Program-made: the position numbers and the translations under genes
Shown here: one piece after another, positions 42,551-52,301 of the stretch
Layout of the letters: each line of letters begins with the position of its first letter
Numbering within the stretch: the stretch's first letter is position 1
NCBI GenBank assembly: GCA_019058365.1
Contig: JAHPZE010000003.1
Span: 186,001 to 250,000 of the forward strand
From: Promethearchaeota archaeon
GTDB lineage: Archaea > Asgardarchaeota > Lokiarchaeia > Sigyniarchaeales > SOKP01
Reading direction: 5' to 3'
DNA length: 64,000 bases
The notes under the pieces: generated by a model
The model's database searches: none
The model's input: the letters and a program-made list of their open reading frames with translations, nothing else
Told to the model about the DNA's origin: nothing

Positions 42551-45157
42551 TTATTTAAAGTAATAAACTGTAATATTCAGATCTTCAACATGTTCTATTA
42601 AATCTGGCTTCTTTTTAATTGATTTTTCTAATGTTTTCCCAATTACCTCTAAATCATTTATTCTGATGGTATTTTTTATATCTTCTTTTAGGCTCTCAAT
42701 ATTTTTATGTTGATCTATTTCTGTTATTAAAATTATTTTCTCAACGCTCTCATTCAAAGGTATTTGAAGTTTTGATTTTAACATCCTTAGAGATTTTATG
42801 ATTTCAATACCTAATTTACCTTGTTCAGCTAATGCTTCTGATATATGATCATAAGGTTCTGGCCAATTTTCTAAGGTTATAGACTCTAAGTCCTTAAATT
42901 GTTTATATAAATTAAAATATATTTCTTCTGAAATGAAAGGCATTATAACTGAAGAAATAGTTAATAATTTATAAAAAAGGTTTAAAGCATTCTTTAAGGA
43001 AATTTCTCTTGTTTTTTTATCTTCAACATAAAATTTATACTTTATAGCTTCAATATAATTATCGCAGATTTCACTCCAAAAGAAAGTACGAAAAATCATC
43101 ATAGCTTCATGCCAATTATACCCATCAAAAAGATTTGTGATTAAATTTAAATTTTTATTAAATTCTGAAAAGAAAAAGCTATCTATACTCGAAAAAGCCT
43201 TAGGATCTATTTTAATATCATTTAATTTTATCTTAGTTAAATTTAAATATAAAAATCTATATGCGTTCCAAATTTTAGTTAAAAATCTCGAAGCTCCAAT
43301 TAATTGTTCAAACCTCCTGCGATATTTTTTATTAAATTTATCTTCTGGAAGTTTTTCCATTTCCTTCAAAATAATTTCATTTGATACAGGCTGTTTGTTT
43401 TGCAGATCTATCCAAGTGAATTCAAAGGGATAATCATCTCCAAGGGTTCCCATCGCAGTCCAGTATCTTATTGAATCGGCTCCAAATTCAGGCATGACTT
43501 CCTCTGGTGCAATAAAGTTTCCCAAACTCTTTGACATATGCCTTCCATCCGGACCAGCAACCATCCCGTTAATTAATGCTTCATAAAAAGGAGCTTTTCC
43601 GGTTAAAATTTTACATCGAAATAATGTGTAAAATAACCAAGTTCTTATAATTTCATAACCTTGTGGACGATGAACTTTTGCATTCATATAAGCTCTTCTA
43701 AAGAATTCAGCATCTTCTGTCCATTTTGATATTTCTAAAGGTGTAAGACTTGAGTCAATCCAACAATCACAAACATCTTTTTCACCTATAATATTTTTAC
43801 TTTTGCATTTTGGACACTGTTTAATCGGTGGTGAAATTTTCACAGGATTTAATGGTAAATCATCTCTTTTAGGTGGTATAATCTCACCACAATCCTTGCA
43901 ATACCAAAATGGTATAGGTGTACCAAAAAAACGTTGACGTGAGATCACCCAATTCCAATCTAAACCTTTTGCCCAATCTATTAATCTTTGTTTTTGTTTT
44001 TCTGGATACCATTTCATTAATTCTCCAGATTCAATAATTTCACTTGTAAAATCCTTAACATTAATAAACCACTGATATATGGGTAAATATTCTATAGGTT
44101 TCCGACAAGATGATCGTTCTGAATGCACAATGATACTATGTTCATAATCTTCAATTTTTTCGATTAATCCCAATTTATCAAGATCTTTAACAATTTGGTC
44201 TCTTGCTTCCATAATTGTTAAACCTTGATATTTAGAATTTTCATTCATATGCCCATCTTCAGTAAAAATTTGGATCTCATCCAGATTATATTCAAGTTTC
44301 CACTTTATATCCATTTCATCACCATAAGTACAAACATAAACAATGCCAGTACCAAAATTCATATCAACAGTGTTATCCATATAAACTCGAACAGCACGGC
44401 TTGTAAATGGAATTTCTATTTCAGAAGCAGAAATATCATAATAACGATCATCATTTGGATGAACCATAACAGCAACACAAGCTTCCATGTATTCAGGGCG
44501 TGTAGTAGCTATTGTAATAAATTCATTTTCTCTCCCTACAATTGGCAGTTTTATGTACCATAATTTTCCAGATTCATCTTGATAACCCACTTCTGCTTTT
44601 GCAACAGATGTTTCACAATTCACACAGAAATGAGTTGGAAATTTATCTCTATAAAGCATACCTTTTTCATAAAAATCTAATAGTGAGAGTTGAACTTTTC
44701 GTTTATAATCGTCATTCATTGTTCGATATGTATAATCCCAATCTGTTGAATATCCTAACTCATCCAATTGTCTTGTCATATTTATAATATTGTTTTCTAC
44801 CCATTCTCTACATTTCTCTAAAAAGTTTTCTCGATCATCTTTACTTACACCATAATTTTTTGTTACTGCTAATTCAACAGGTAATCCATGACAATCCCAT
44901 CCTTGGGGGAAATATACATTTTCTCCTCTCATTCGATGGTATCTTGCTACAAAATCTATCCAAGCGTAATTTAAATACTGTCCTATATGCAATACTCCAC
45001 TAACAAATGGGGGTGGTGTATCTATAGTAAAAATTTCATCTTCTCGGTTCTCATCAAAAGCATATATCTTCTTATTTTTCCAATATTTTATCCATTTCTC
45101 TTGAATTACTTTAAAATTAAATCTTTTTGGATAAGTTGTATCTTGTGTCATTTTCAA
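42551..45157 (-). CDS. valS: Valyl-tRNA synthetase
   Basis: This class I synthetase charges tRNA-Val. The family is shown by PPPFVSGVLHIGQ (48-60), the long CP1 editing domain with TIATTRPEYMEA near 220 and the DWNWVISRQRFFGTPIPFWYC block (about 405-425), which is typical of archaeal ValRS rather than IleRS, a zinc site CPKCKSKN, and HMSKS at 540-544 as the KMSKS loop. The HIGH motif reads HIGQ (57-60): its last His is Gln, which is unusual since this residue contacts ATP. Length (868) is normal. The C-terminal anticodon-binding domain is present. Its start is 26 bases from a tRNA-Ala gene on the same strand. Confidence 0.92.
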   Translation of the reverse strand: MKMTQDTTYPKRFNFKVIQEKWIKYWKNKKIYAFDENREDEIFTIDTPPPFVSGVLHIGQYLNYAWIDFVARYHRMRGENVYFPQGWDCHGLPVELAVTKNYGVSKDDRENFLEKCREWVENNIINMTRQLDELGYSTDWDYTYRTMNDDYKRKVQLSLLDFYEKGMLYRDKFPTHFCVNCETSVAKAEVGYQDESGKLWYIKLPIVGRENEFITIATTRPEYMEACVAVMVHPNDDRYYDISASEIEIPFTSRAVRVYMDNTVDMNFGTGIVYVCTYGDEMDIKWKLEYNLDEIQIFTEDGHMNENSKYQGLTIMEARDQIVKDLDKLGLIEKIEDYEHSIIVHSERSSCRKPIEYLPIYQWFINVKDFTSEIIESGELMKWYPEKQKQRLIDWAKGLDWNWVISRQRFFGTPIPFWYCKDCGEIIPPKRDDLPLNPVKISPPIKQCPKCKSKNIIGEKDVCDCWIDSSLTPLEISKWTEDAEFFRRAYMNAKVHRPQGYEIIRTWLFYTLFRCKILTGKAPFYEALINGMVAGPDGRHMSKSLGNFIAPEEVMPEFGADSIRYWTAMGTLGDDYPFEFTWIDLQNKQPVSNEIILKEMEKLPEDKFNKKYRRRFEQLIGASRFLTKIWNAYRFLYLNLTKIKLNDIKIDPKAFSSIDSFFFSEFNKNLNLITNLFDGYNWHEAMMIFRTFFWSEICDNYIEAIKYKFYVEDKKTREISLKNALNLFYKLLTISSVIMPFISEEIYFNLYKQFKDLESITLENWPEPYDHISEALAEQGKLGIEIIKSLRMLKSKLQIPLNESVEKIILITEIDQHKNIESLKEDIKNTIRINDLEVIGKTLEKSIKKKPDLIEHVEDLNITVYYFK

Positions 45158-45183
45158 TCCTTTTCAACTTTATAAAGATAGAA

Positions 45184-45284
45184 TGGACCTGACGGGAATT
45201 GAACCCGTGACCTCTTGAATGCGAATCTTGTAATTAAGCATGTTACTTAATCTATCAAGCGATCTTCCACTGATCTACAGGCCC
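45184..45284 (-). tRNA. tRNA-Ala (anticodon CGC) with 29-nt intron in the anticodon arm
   Basis: The acceptor GGGCCTG pairs with CAGGTCC and contains the G3:U70 wobble that specifies alanine. The D stem is GATC/GATC and the T arm ACGGG TTCAATT CCCGT. The anticodon stem CTTGA/TCAAG with loop TTCGCAT (anticodon CGC, reads GCG) forms only if about 29 nt (45226-45254) are removed at the 5' side of the loop. The insert has its own hairpin (ATTAAG/CTTAAT). The intron lies near positions 30-33, not the standard 37/38; GAT at both borders leaves the exact cut uncertain. The mature tRNA would be 72 nt without CCA. Confidence 0.88.
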
Positions 45285-45371
45285 AACTATAATTATATTA
45301 TATTTATATTTTTAAAATCAGAATTACTAAAATTTTTTATTGTTTTTCTTAGAATTTTTAAAAAAATAAGA

Positions 45372-47750
45372 TTAATATTCAGTTCGGGCAATAATTTCAT
45401 CTTGCGCATTTTTTGATAATTCTGTAAAATAAACAGAATATCCTGCGACTCTTACAACTAAGCCTCTATAATTATCAGGATTTAGTTGAGCATCAAATAG
45501 AGTTTCCTTTCCCACAACATTAAATTGTACTTGATAACCACCTTCGGGTTGAAAAAAAGTTCTAAGAAGTGGATTCAAAATTTCTGTATTTAATGTATTT
45601 GGATGAAAAGCTAAAATCAATGAATTACCATTGGTCATTAACTCATTATTGAGTTTTTTTATTGAATTGAGAATGGCTGTTGGACCCTTTTTATCCAAAC
45701 CACTTGTTGGACTTAGACCATTTGAAAGAGGTTCTGTTTTTCTTCTACCATCTGCTGAAGCTCCTGTGAAAACACCAAATGCTAAATGAAATGTTGTGGA
45801 ATAAATTCCGGGATTAAATATCCCCCCTCTATAATTTGAATGCTTTGAAATTTCTTCGCAATAAAATTTTGCGACCTCTACCGCAATCTGATCAACATAA
45901 TCGTCATCATTTCCGAATTTCGGTACTTTGTTAACAAAATATTCTCGCCATTCTGTTCCTTTTTTTCCTTGATAAACACCTCTGAAATTCTTTGCAAGCA
46001 TTTGAACTAAATCTTCAAATGATATGATTTTATCTTCAAAAACAGTTTTCTTAATTACAGCAAGACTGTCTGCAACTGTGGCTAAACCAATTAGCTGTGG
46101 TCCTGTAAAATTATAAATCGCACCACCTTTAGTTATATCAAGACCACGCTCTAAACAATCATCTATAGTTGCAGATAAAAATGGTTGTGGTGTAAGTTCA
46201 GCAATTGCTTTATCAAGAAAATACATCGTTTTTACCATGTAATCAATGAAGAATTTCACTTGATTCTTAAAAGCATCCCAAATATCTTCATAAGAATTAA
46301 TCTCTCTATCATTTTTAAGTCCGTAATCTTTTCTAGTCAACATATCGACTCCATTATTCAATGCTAATTCTAAACATTTTACAACATTAAATTGGTTAGC
46401 ATTTGTTGACCCAAATGATTTATATGGATGTTGAGGTTCAACACATCCTATTGGTGCATATTCGCGAGCATCTTCTAAAGTAAAACCGCGGTTAATAAGA
46501 CCAGGGATCATAACTTGGTCATTAAATAGGGCAATACTAGCACCCTTTTTTATCGATTCTCCAACTTTCAATATAAAATCATCTGATGTATCTTTATGAA
46601 TTCTAACACAAAAAGTTGGCTGGACAGTCTTTATATGAGTATATGCATCCAACATTATCAAAGATAATTCATTTGTAGCATCTTTTCCTTCGCGATCTAT
46701 CCCCCCAATTACTAAATTTTCAGCAATAGGAGGCCCTTCGACAGCTACTACACCTTTTGAAATGACATAATTCCATAAGGTAGAAATTTTAATAAAAAAG
46801 CATTCAATAAGAAATTGAACTTTTTCTTTTGTAATATTTCCCTCTTTTATATCTTTTAAATAATAGGGATATAGATACTGATCTAAGCGCCCTATTGAAA
46901 TGGCAAAACCACCATCTTCTAAACCAGATATTAGATGAGTAAAATAAATTAATTGTATAGCTTCTTCAAAATTATTTGGCTTATTTTGAGAGATTTTCTC
47001 ACAAATTTTAGATATGTCAGAGAGTTCTTCTTGACGTTCAGGATTCTGTTCATTTTCAGCCATTTCTCTCATTAAAACTGAAAATCTCTGTATGAATCTC
47101 TTAGCCGCATTTAATAGAATGATCACTGACTCAAAAAAAGTCTTTTTATTGTTATCATCGGAAAATTTTTTTAAATTCTCTCTCGCTTTATGAATTAAAC
47201 CATTTATTCCATTTTTTAAAACATTTTCATGACCTGGAAAAAAATGACCAATTCCACTAGAGAGTTCAACATCTACGGCAAAAACGAGTTTTTCCATGAT
47301 ATCTCTCAAATCTGAGTCTAAATGTGATTGAAACCGCTCTTGCACAGTAATTTCCTCATCTTTCCAATAAGGAATTATTTCTTCTTTTATAAATTGTCTT
47401 TCTTCATTTGTTAAGAAAAGTTTCTGGACAGGACGAGTATCATAATTATCAATATCTTGTTCTATTGTATCTATTCGAGCTTCAGGATATATGGGAGTTC
47501 CTACAAATTTAGTACATCTATTCCCAACAATATATTCCTCGTCCCATACTTTTATTGTCATATTTGTTAAAAAATAGTCCATAGCTTTCGCAAATCTAAT
47601 AATTGGGTTCTTTCCTTTAGTTTTTTTATAGGAATCTGTAAATAATTTAGCTCTTTCGACACATATTTCATGTGGTGCCTTTATAAGCTTGTTTTTCATT
47701 CTTAAAATGCGTTCTTTATAGTTTGAAATGGTTATTTGTTCCAATTGCAT
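45372..47750 (-). CDS. Glycyl radical enzyme (PFL2/diol dehydratase/lyase-like)
   Basis: Glycyl radical enzymes use a Gly radical and an active-site Cys to cleave C-C, C-O or C-N bonds without oxygen. This 792-residue protein has the thiyl Cys436 in GCVEPQ and the radical Gly770 in RVAGYS near the C-terminus. GCVEP (with Glu two residues on) is typical of the glycerol/diol dehydratase and choline lyase group rather than pyruvate formate-lyase, which has Cys-Cys; the exact substrate is open. The activating radical-SAM enzyme is not in this window, so it must be encoded elsewhere. An anaerobic host is implied. Confidence 0.88.
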   Translation of the reverse strand: MQLEQITISNYKERILRMKNKLIKAPHEICVERAKLFTDSYKKTKGKNPIIRFAKAMDYFLTNMTIKVWDEEYIVGNRCTKFVGTPIYPEARIDTIEQDIDNYDTRPVQKLFLTNEERQFIKEEIIPYWKDEEITVQERFQSHLDSDLRDIMEKLVFAVDVELSSGIGHFFPGHENVLKNGINGLIHKARENLKKFSDDNNKKTFFESVIILLNAAKRFIQRFSVLMREMAENEQNPERQEELSDISKICEKISQNKPNNFEEAIQLIYFTHLISGLEDGGFAISIGRLDQYLYPYYLKDIKEGNITKEKVQFLIECFFIKISTLWNYVISKGVVAVEGPPIAENLVIGGIDREGKDATNELSLIMLDAYTHIKTVQPTFCVRIHKDTSDDFILKVGESIKKGASIALFNDQVMIPGLINRGFTLEDAREYAPIGCVEPQHPYKSFGSTNANQFNVVKCLELALNNGVDMLTRKDYGLKNDREINSYEDIWDAFKNQVKFFIDYMVKTMYFLDKAIAELTPQPFLSATIDDCLERGLDITKGGAIYNFTGPQLIGLATVADSLAVIKKTVFEDKIISFEDLVQMLAKNFRGVYQGKKGTEWREYFVNKVPKFGNDDDYVDQIAVEVAKFYCEEISKHSNYRGGIFNPGIYSTTFHLAFGVFTGASADGRRKTEPLSNGLSPTSGLDKKGPTAILNSIKKLNNELMTNGNSLILAFHPNTLNTEILNPLLRTFFQPEGGYQVQFNVVGKETLFDAQLNPDNYRGLVVRVAGYSVYFTELSKNAQDEIIARTEY

Positions 47751-47860
47751 CTATACCCCTAAATATTATTAATCATTCAGTTTAATTAAAAATATAATTA
47801 TTTTGTCTAATAAACGTTTTTATTTTATTTTTTTAAAAGATTCTGGAGAATTTCTAAGAT

Positions 47861-48697
47861 TTAAATAAATTTCATTAAATGATTTTTAGTTTCGGGTGAA
47901 AATAATAGACCATCTTTTTTATCATCTTTAAATCTTTTAATAGCTACATCTAAATATTCTTTATTCAAGTCAATTCCAATGAAGTTTCGGTTCAAAATAC
48001 TACATACAATCCCAGTAGTACCTGACCCCAGAAAAGGGTCTAATACCCAATCACCCTCATTCGAAGAAGATGATATTATTCTATTTAATAATTCTAGTGG
48101 TTTTTGAGTTGGATGTTTACCAAATTCTTTTTCATCCTTAGGTATTAAAGGAATTGACCAAACACTCCTCATTTGTTTATCCCTATTTTTCAATTTATCT
48201 TTAGGGTTATTCCAAACCTTCATTTTCTCATAATTAAATGTGTGGTTTGAGTTTTTTGATTTACGAGTCCATAATACTATTTCATGACTATGTGTAAAGT
48301 ATTTACATGATAAATTAGGTGGAGCATTCGGTTTATACATAACAACATCATTAATAATATCATAACCATTTTTCTCTAATAGATAACCCACTTTGTATAT
48401 AATATGTAAAGTTCCTGAAACCCATAAGCTACCATTCTTCTTTAAAATTCTTCTGCTAGCTTTTAACCAAGAATCTGTAAAATTAATATCTTCATTGAAA
48501 CCTTTCGATTTATCCCATTCCCCTTTATTAACTGAAACCATCTTGCCTGATTTACATGTCACTCCATCATTTGATAAAAAGTAGGGGGGATCAGCATAGA
48601 TTAAATCAAATTTATTACTTTCAAATTGATTCAGTATGTCTAAAGCATTTCCATGATACAAAATAAAACTTTTCTCTTCAAAATAAGGATTTATCAT
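47861..48697 (-). CDS. Site-specific adenine-N6 DNA methyltransferase (beta class), solitary
   Basis: The catalytic motif DPPY (36-39) precedes the SAM-binding motif DPFLGSGTT (from 220), and HPTQKP lies between, which is the beta-class order of type II adenine or N4-cytosine methyltransferases. The region DPPYFLSNDG, KGEWD and WVSGT resembles the DpnA/HinfI type, known to act on GATC or GANTC, but the recognition sequence cannot be told here. No restriction endonuclease is adjacent, so it is an orphan, perhaps with a regulatory or self-marking role. It is followed on the plus strand by the MoxR-VWA operon, from which it diverges. Confidence 0.88.
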   Translation of the reverse strand: MINPYFEEKSFILYHGNALDILNQFESNKFDLIYADPPYFLSNDGVTCKSGKMVSVNKGEWDKSKGFNEDINFTDSWLKASRRILKKNGSLWVSGTLHIIYKVGYLLEKNGYDIINDVVMYKPNAPPNLSCKYFTHSHEIVLWTRKSKNSNHTFNYEKMKVWNNPKDKLKNRDKQMRSVWSIPLIPKDEKEFGKHPTQKPLELLNRIISSSSNEGDWVLDPFLGSGTTGIVCSILNRNFIGIDLNKEYLDVAIKRFKDDKKDGLLFSPETKNHLMKFI

Positions 48698-48858
48698 GTT
48701 AAAGTAAATTTATCTCTGAAATTATGTATAATTCAATCGAACTGGTTAAGAAAATATAATATCTTTTAATTATTAACTTTAAAGTTTAATATTAACAAAC
48801 ACTTAATATTCATGTAAGAAAATCGTTAACTTATTCAAAATGCATTAGAGATTTAAAT

Positions 48859-49800
48859 ATGATAAATAAACAAAGATTTGAAGAGTTATTTAGCCAACAT
48901 GTTATTAAAGACATTTCTGAAGAACAAATTGATATAGTTCTTTCAGGACAATATGGTAAAGCATTAGAATTATTAAGAGATGCAGAGGCAACTGGATTAT
49001 TTCCTGCTTTAGTTGGCCCTCCGGGAGTTGGAAAAACTATTTTATGTCGATATTTTGCTGGTCTAAGGGCAAAAGAGAAGAAAAATAAGAGTTTTTATTG
49101 GTTAACTATGGATGAGAGTATAAAACCTTCTCATTTTGTTGGATCTTTTGATCCAGCAATTACATTAAAGAAGGGATTTGTATTAGAAGCTTTTAACCCC
49201 GGGCCATTATTAAATGCAATGCTAGAAGGAGGTACTTTCCTAGCTAATGAAATTAATAGAGCTACAGAATATTCTCAAAATACATTACTAGAGCCCCTAG
49301 AGGAAGCTTCTATAGGTATTCCCCACTTAGGGCGAATAAGAGCAGATAACGATTTTTTCTTTATATGTGCGATGAACCCCGAAGAATTATCAGGAACTCA
49401 TCGCTTATCTGAAGCTTTAAAAGATAGAATAAAAGTTTGGATCAAATTAACCTACCCAGATAAATCCACAGAATTAGATATCATAAGAATAAATCTACCA
49501 GAACATTTCATTATTGAAGAATCTGAATTAGAATTAATTTATTCAATTATTAAAGAAACTAGACAAAATAAAATCGATATTGAAATACCCGCTTCTATAA
49601 GAGCCGGAATTGCTATTGCTAAATTATTAGCAAGAAAAAGACTAGTAGAAAAAGAAAAAAAAGTGAAAGAAAAAGAATCTGTATATGTTTATCTCTCAGA
49701 AATTGCCCGTCATGTTTTATTGGGAAGTTTAAAACCTAAACCCGGAGTAAAAGTCGAAAATATTATAGAGAATATTATTCATAAGACCTTAGGAGGGTAA
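48859..49800 (+). CDS. MoxR-family AAA+ ATPase
   Basis: MoxR ATPases remodel or load partner proteins, usually together with a VWA-domain protein. Walker A is GPPGVGKT (53-60), the Walker B strand is GTFLANEINRA (about 126-136), and sensor 1 FFICAMNPEE lies near 172-181. GTHRLSEALKDR is the typical MoxR segment with the arginine finger. Length (313) is normal. It leads a tight operon: the VWA gene begins five bases later with GGAGGG over the stop. Substrate unknown. The promoter lies in a 160-base AT-rich gap shared with the divergent methyltransferase gene. Confidence 0.9.
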   Translation: MINKQRFEELFSQHVIKDISEEQIDIVLSGQYGKALELLRDAEATGLFPALVGPPGVGKTILCRYFAGLRAKEKKNKSFYWLTMDESIKPSHFVGSFDPAITLKKGFVLEAFNPGPLLNAMLEGGTFLANEINRATEYSQNTLLEPLEEASIGIPHLGRIRADNDFFFICAMNPEELSGTHRLSEALKDRIKVWIKLTYPDKSTELDIIRINLPEHFIIEESELELIYSIIKETRQNKIDIEIPASIRAGIAIAKLLARKRLVEKEKKVKEKESVYVYLSEIARHVLLGSLKPKPGVKVENIIENIIHKTLGG

Positions 49801-49805
49801 AATTA

Positions 49806-52295
49806 TTGGGAGTTTTTCCTGAAAACCCATGTGAATTTAGTGTGGAGTTTATTAGAAGGATGAGAAATCATCCAGATATAATCCAAATGCCCTCTCCACG
49901 GCAAGTCTTATCAATACCAAATTTAATCGTATCAAGATATTATCGTAAAGGATCTATTACTCCAAATGATTTTATTGAAATTAGTACTGTTACCTCGTTT
50001 CCAGATAATCAAAATTTAGCGAAAGACATTGCCTTTGAGATTCTCTTTCCAAATTACAAGAAAGACTTAGTGAAATCATTCTTTGTTGAGGGTGAGAATG
50101 ATAATTTTGAGGATGAAATGAAAAACTCTGAAATCAAATCGGAATTAGACCAATTGCAAGATATTATAGATGAGATCGAATTTTCAAAATCATTTGATAC
50201 AGACATGATTCAACAATTAGAAGCGTTTATGGAACAATTAGATCAAAAAAGGTATGAAGAACCATATAAATCAGCGCTTAATTTCTTTAATGATGATTCT
50301 GAGTTATATAAAGAAGAAATAACCTCATTTGAAAAATTGCTTGAAGAAGCAAGGAACCGAATGCTACAAAAAATAAATTCTTTAGATCCTAAGGATCTTA
50401 AAGCTGGTACTAACCTAGGATTAAATGAATTAGTGCAACAACAATCTTTAAGAGAATGGGAAAAAGTTACTAGTAAAGCTTTAAATAATCGAAATATTGA
50501 GAATGATTTAAAAGAATTGTTAAAATCAGGAAGTTTAGAAGATTTACTTCAATCTTTGAAATTTTTAAATGAAACTAATGCCATTTCTAAGGAACAATTA
50601 GAAAGTCTAAAAAAAGAACTTCAAAATAAGATTGGTAATTTAGATCAATTATTTCAATCGGCAAAACACTTAGGTGAAACTCCCAATTTTGATCATAATC
50701 AAGTTTTAAACAATAGTTTAAATCAATCTTCATTTGAACATAACTTCAATTTAGCAAATTCACTTGACCAATTTTTTGGCACTAATCTAAGAGGTTCATT
50801 ATTAGATACTTTTGATCAACAGAATAAAAATTCCCAAATGAGTCTTTCACTTGAAACTTTAACAAAAACTGCATTTACAAACAAATCATGGAATTCGCTA
50901 TTTAATCAAGCATTAAAGAATGCAATAAAGGAAGCAAATTCTCAAAATAAAAAGAATGAGGCTTTTAAATCACTTACACATCAATTACAACAACTAATGA
51001 ATAGTTGTCAAAATATGCACTGTAGTCAAAAAATGGCTCAAAACATTCCAAATCTCATGACTTTAACTTTAGACTCTTGCGACACCCCCTCCCACCTAAG
51101 AAATGCAACCGAATTTTTAAGAAAAATAGGTTTAAACCCAACATCAGAAGATATTGAAAAGATTGGAAAGAAACTTCAAATGCCTGAGGATGAAATTTTT
51201 GAATTAGTTGAACCCACTTATCAATTGTTAAAAAAATTAGTGGAAAATAAAAAAGCAGATTTTCAAAGGTTAAGTAATTTAATGAATCAAATTCAAGATC
51301 AGTTAAATTATGAGAGGATAAAAGAATTAACTGCTAGTGCGTTAGCTTCTGATAATAGAGATGCTTTAGGAGCATTAGGAAATTTTAATTTAAGTGATGC
51401 TTTAAAAAGTGCTCAACAAATTGGAGGTCAAGAAGGCGAGAATAAGATGATTTCTTGTTTATCTGCTGGTAGTGGAGAAAATTTACTTAAACAATGGTTT
51501 ATTCATCGCAAAAATCTGCCAGAAACAACTAAACAACAAGTTAAAGAATTAGCAAAAAAAATGTTAATTGAATTAGGCATTTATTATTCACGAGCACGTT
51601 TAGGCAGTTCTACAACAGGACCGATCCCAATTAATATAGTAAGACCTTATTCGATTGGGGATGATTTTGAAAATATTGATCTTGAAGAAACGCTTTATAA
51701 TATATTAGAAAAAGGTAAAAAATTAGATCATATTGAATATGACGATTTTTATGTTTATGAAACTGCTAAAGGGCTTCGAACTACTTGTTTTGAACTAGAT
51801 ATTTCAGGTAGTATGACGGGGGATAAACTTGCTTATATGAGTATCTGTGTAACGATGTTATGTTATGGAATGCGTAAAGATGAACTTGGAATCGCTTTTT
51901 TTGAATCAAATACTCATGTTTTGAAAGGATTGGATGAAAAAAAAGATCTAGAAAAATTAGCAGATGAGCTACTTTCTGTTACTGCCCAAGGGGGAACAAG
52001 AATACAAAGTGCCGTTGAATGGGCAAATAAACAATTCAAGGAACACTCTAATTCACGTGAAAAATTAAACGTATTGTTTACTGATGCTGAACTTTTCGAT
52101 ATTAAAGAAGCTCTGGTAGAATTTAGGAAAATGCGCTCTTTAGGTGTTGATTTCATATTAGTGTGTCCAGAAGCTTCGTATAACTTAAAAGAAGCTAAAA
52201 AAATAGTAAAAGTTGCTGGAGGACAATTACTCACTATAAAAGATTGGAATGAATTTCCAAAATTAATTTCAGAAATAATTAAATCAAGATTTTAA
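49806..52295 (+). CDS. VWA-domain protein with long helical N-terminal region (MoxR partner)
   Basis: The C-terminal 175 residues form a von Willebrand factor A domain with an intact MIDAS: DISGS (Asp665, Ser667, Ser669), the Thr of GGTRI and the Asp of FTDAEL. It should bind Mg and a partner acidic residue, as in CoxE/BatA-like proteins paired with MoxR. The first 600 residues are helical, Gln/Asn/Leu-rich and have no recognised family; the stretch near 300-420 has almost repetitive LNQS/NLANSLDQ-like helices, and Cys405 and Cys410 might bind metal (CQNMHC). It starts at TTG after GGAGGG and is five bases downstream of the ATPase. Confidence 0.85.
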   Translation: MGVFPENPCEFSVEFIRRMRNHPDIIQMPSPRQVLSIPNLIVSRYYRKGSITPNDFIEISTVTSFPDNQNLAKDIAFEILFPNYKKDLVKSFFVEGENDNFEDEMKNSEIKSELDQLQDIIDEIEFSKSFDTDMIQQLEAFMEQLDQKRYEEPYKSALNFFNDDSELYKEEITSFEKLLEEARNRMLQKINSLDPKDLKAGTNLGLNELVQQQSLREWEKVTSKALNNRNIENDLKELLKSGSLEDLLQSLKFLNETNAISKEQLESLKKELQNKIGNLDQLFQSAKHLGETPNFDHNQVLNNSLNQSSFEHNFNLANSLDQFFGTNLRGSLLDTFDQQNKNSQMSLSLETLTKTAFTNKSWNSLFNQALKNAIKEANSQNKKNEAFKSLTHQLQQLMNSCQNMHCSQKMAQNIPNLMTLTLDSCDTPSHLRNATEFLRKIGLNPTSEDIEKIGKKLQMPEDEIFELVEPTYQLLKKLVENKKADFQRLSNLMNQIQDQLNYERIKELTASALASDNRDALGALGNFNLSDALKSAQQIGGQEGENKMISCLSAGSGENLLKQWFIHRKNLPETTKQQVKELAKKMLIELGIYYSRARLGSSTTGPIPINIVRPYSIGDDFENIDLEETLYNILEKGKKLDHIEYDDFYVYETAKGLRTTCFELDISGSMTGDKLAYMSICVTMLCYGMRKDELGIAFFESNTHVLKGLDEKKDLEKLADELLSVTAQGGTRIQSAVEWANKQFKEHSNSREKLNVLFTDAELFDIKEALVEFRKMRSLGVDFILVCPEASYNLKEAKKIVKVAGGQLLTIKDWNEFPKLISEIIKSRF

Positions 52296-52301
52296 AAAAG
52301 A

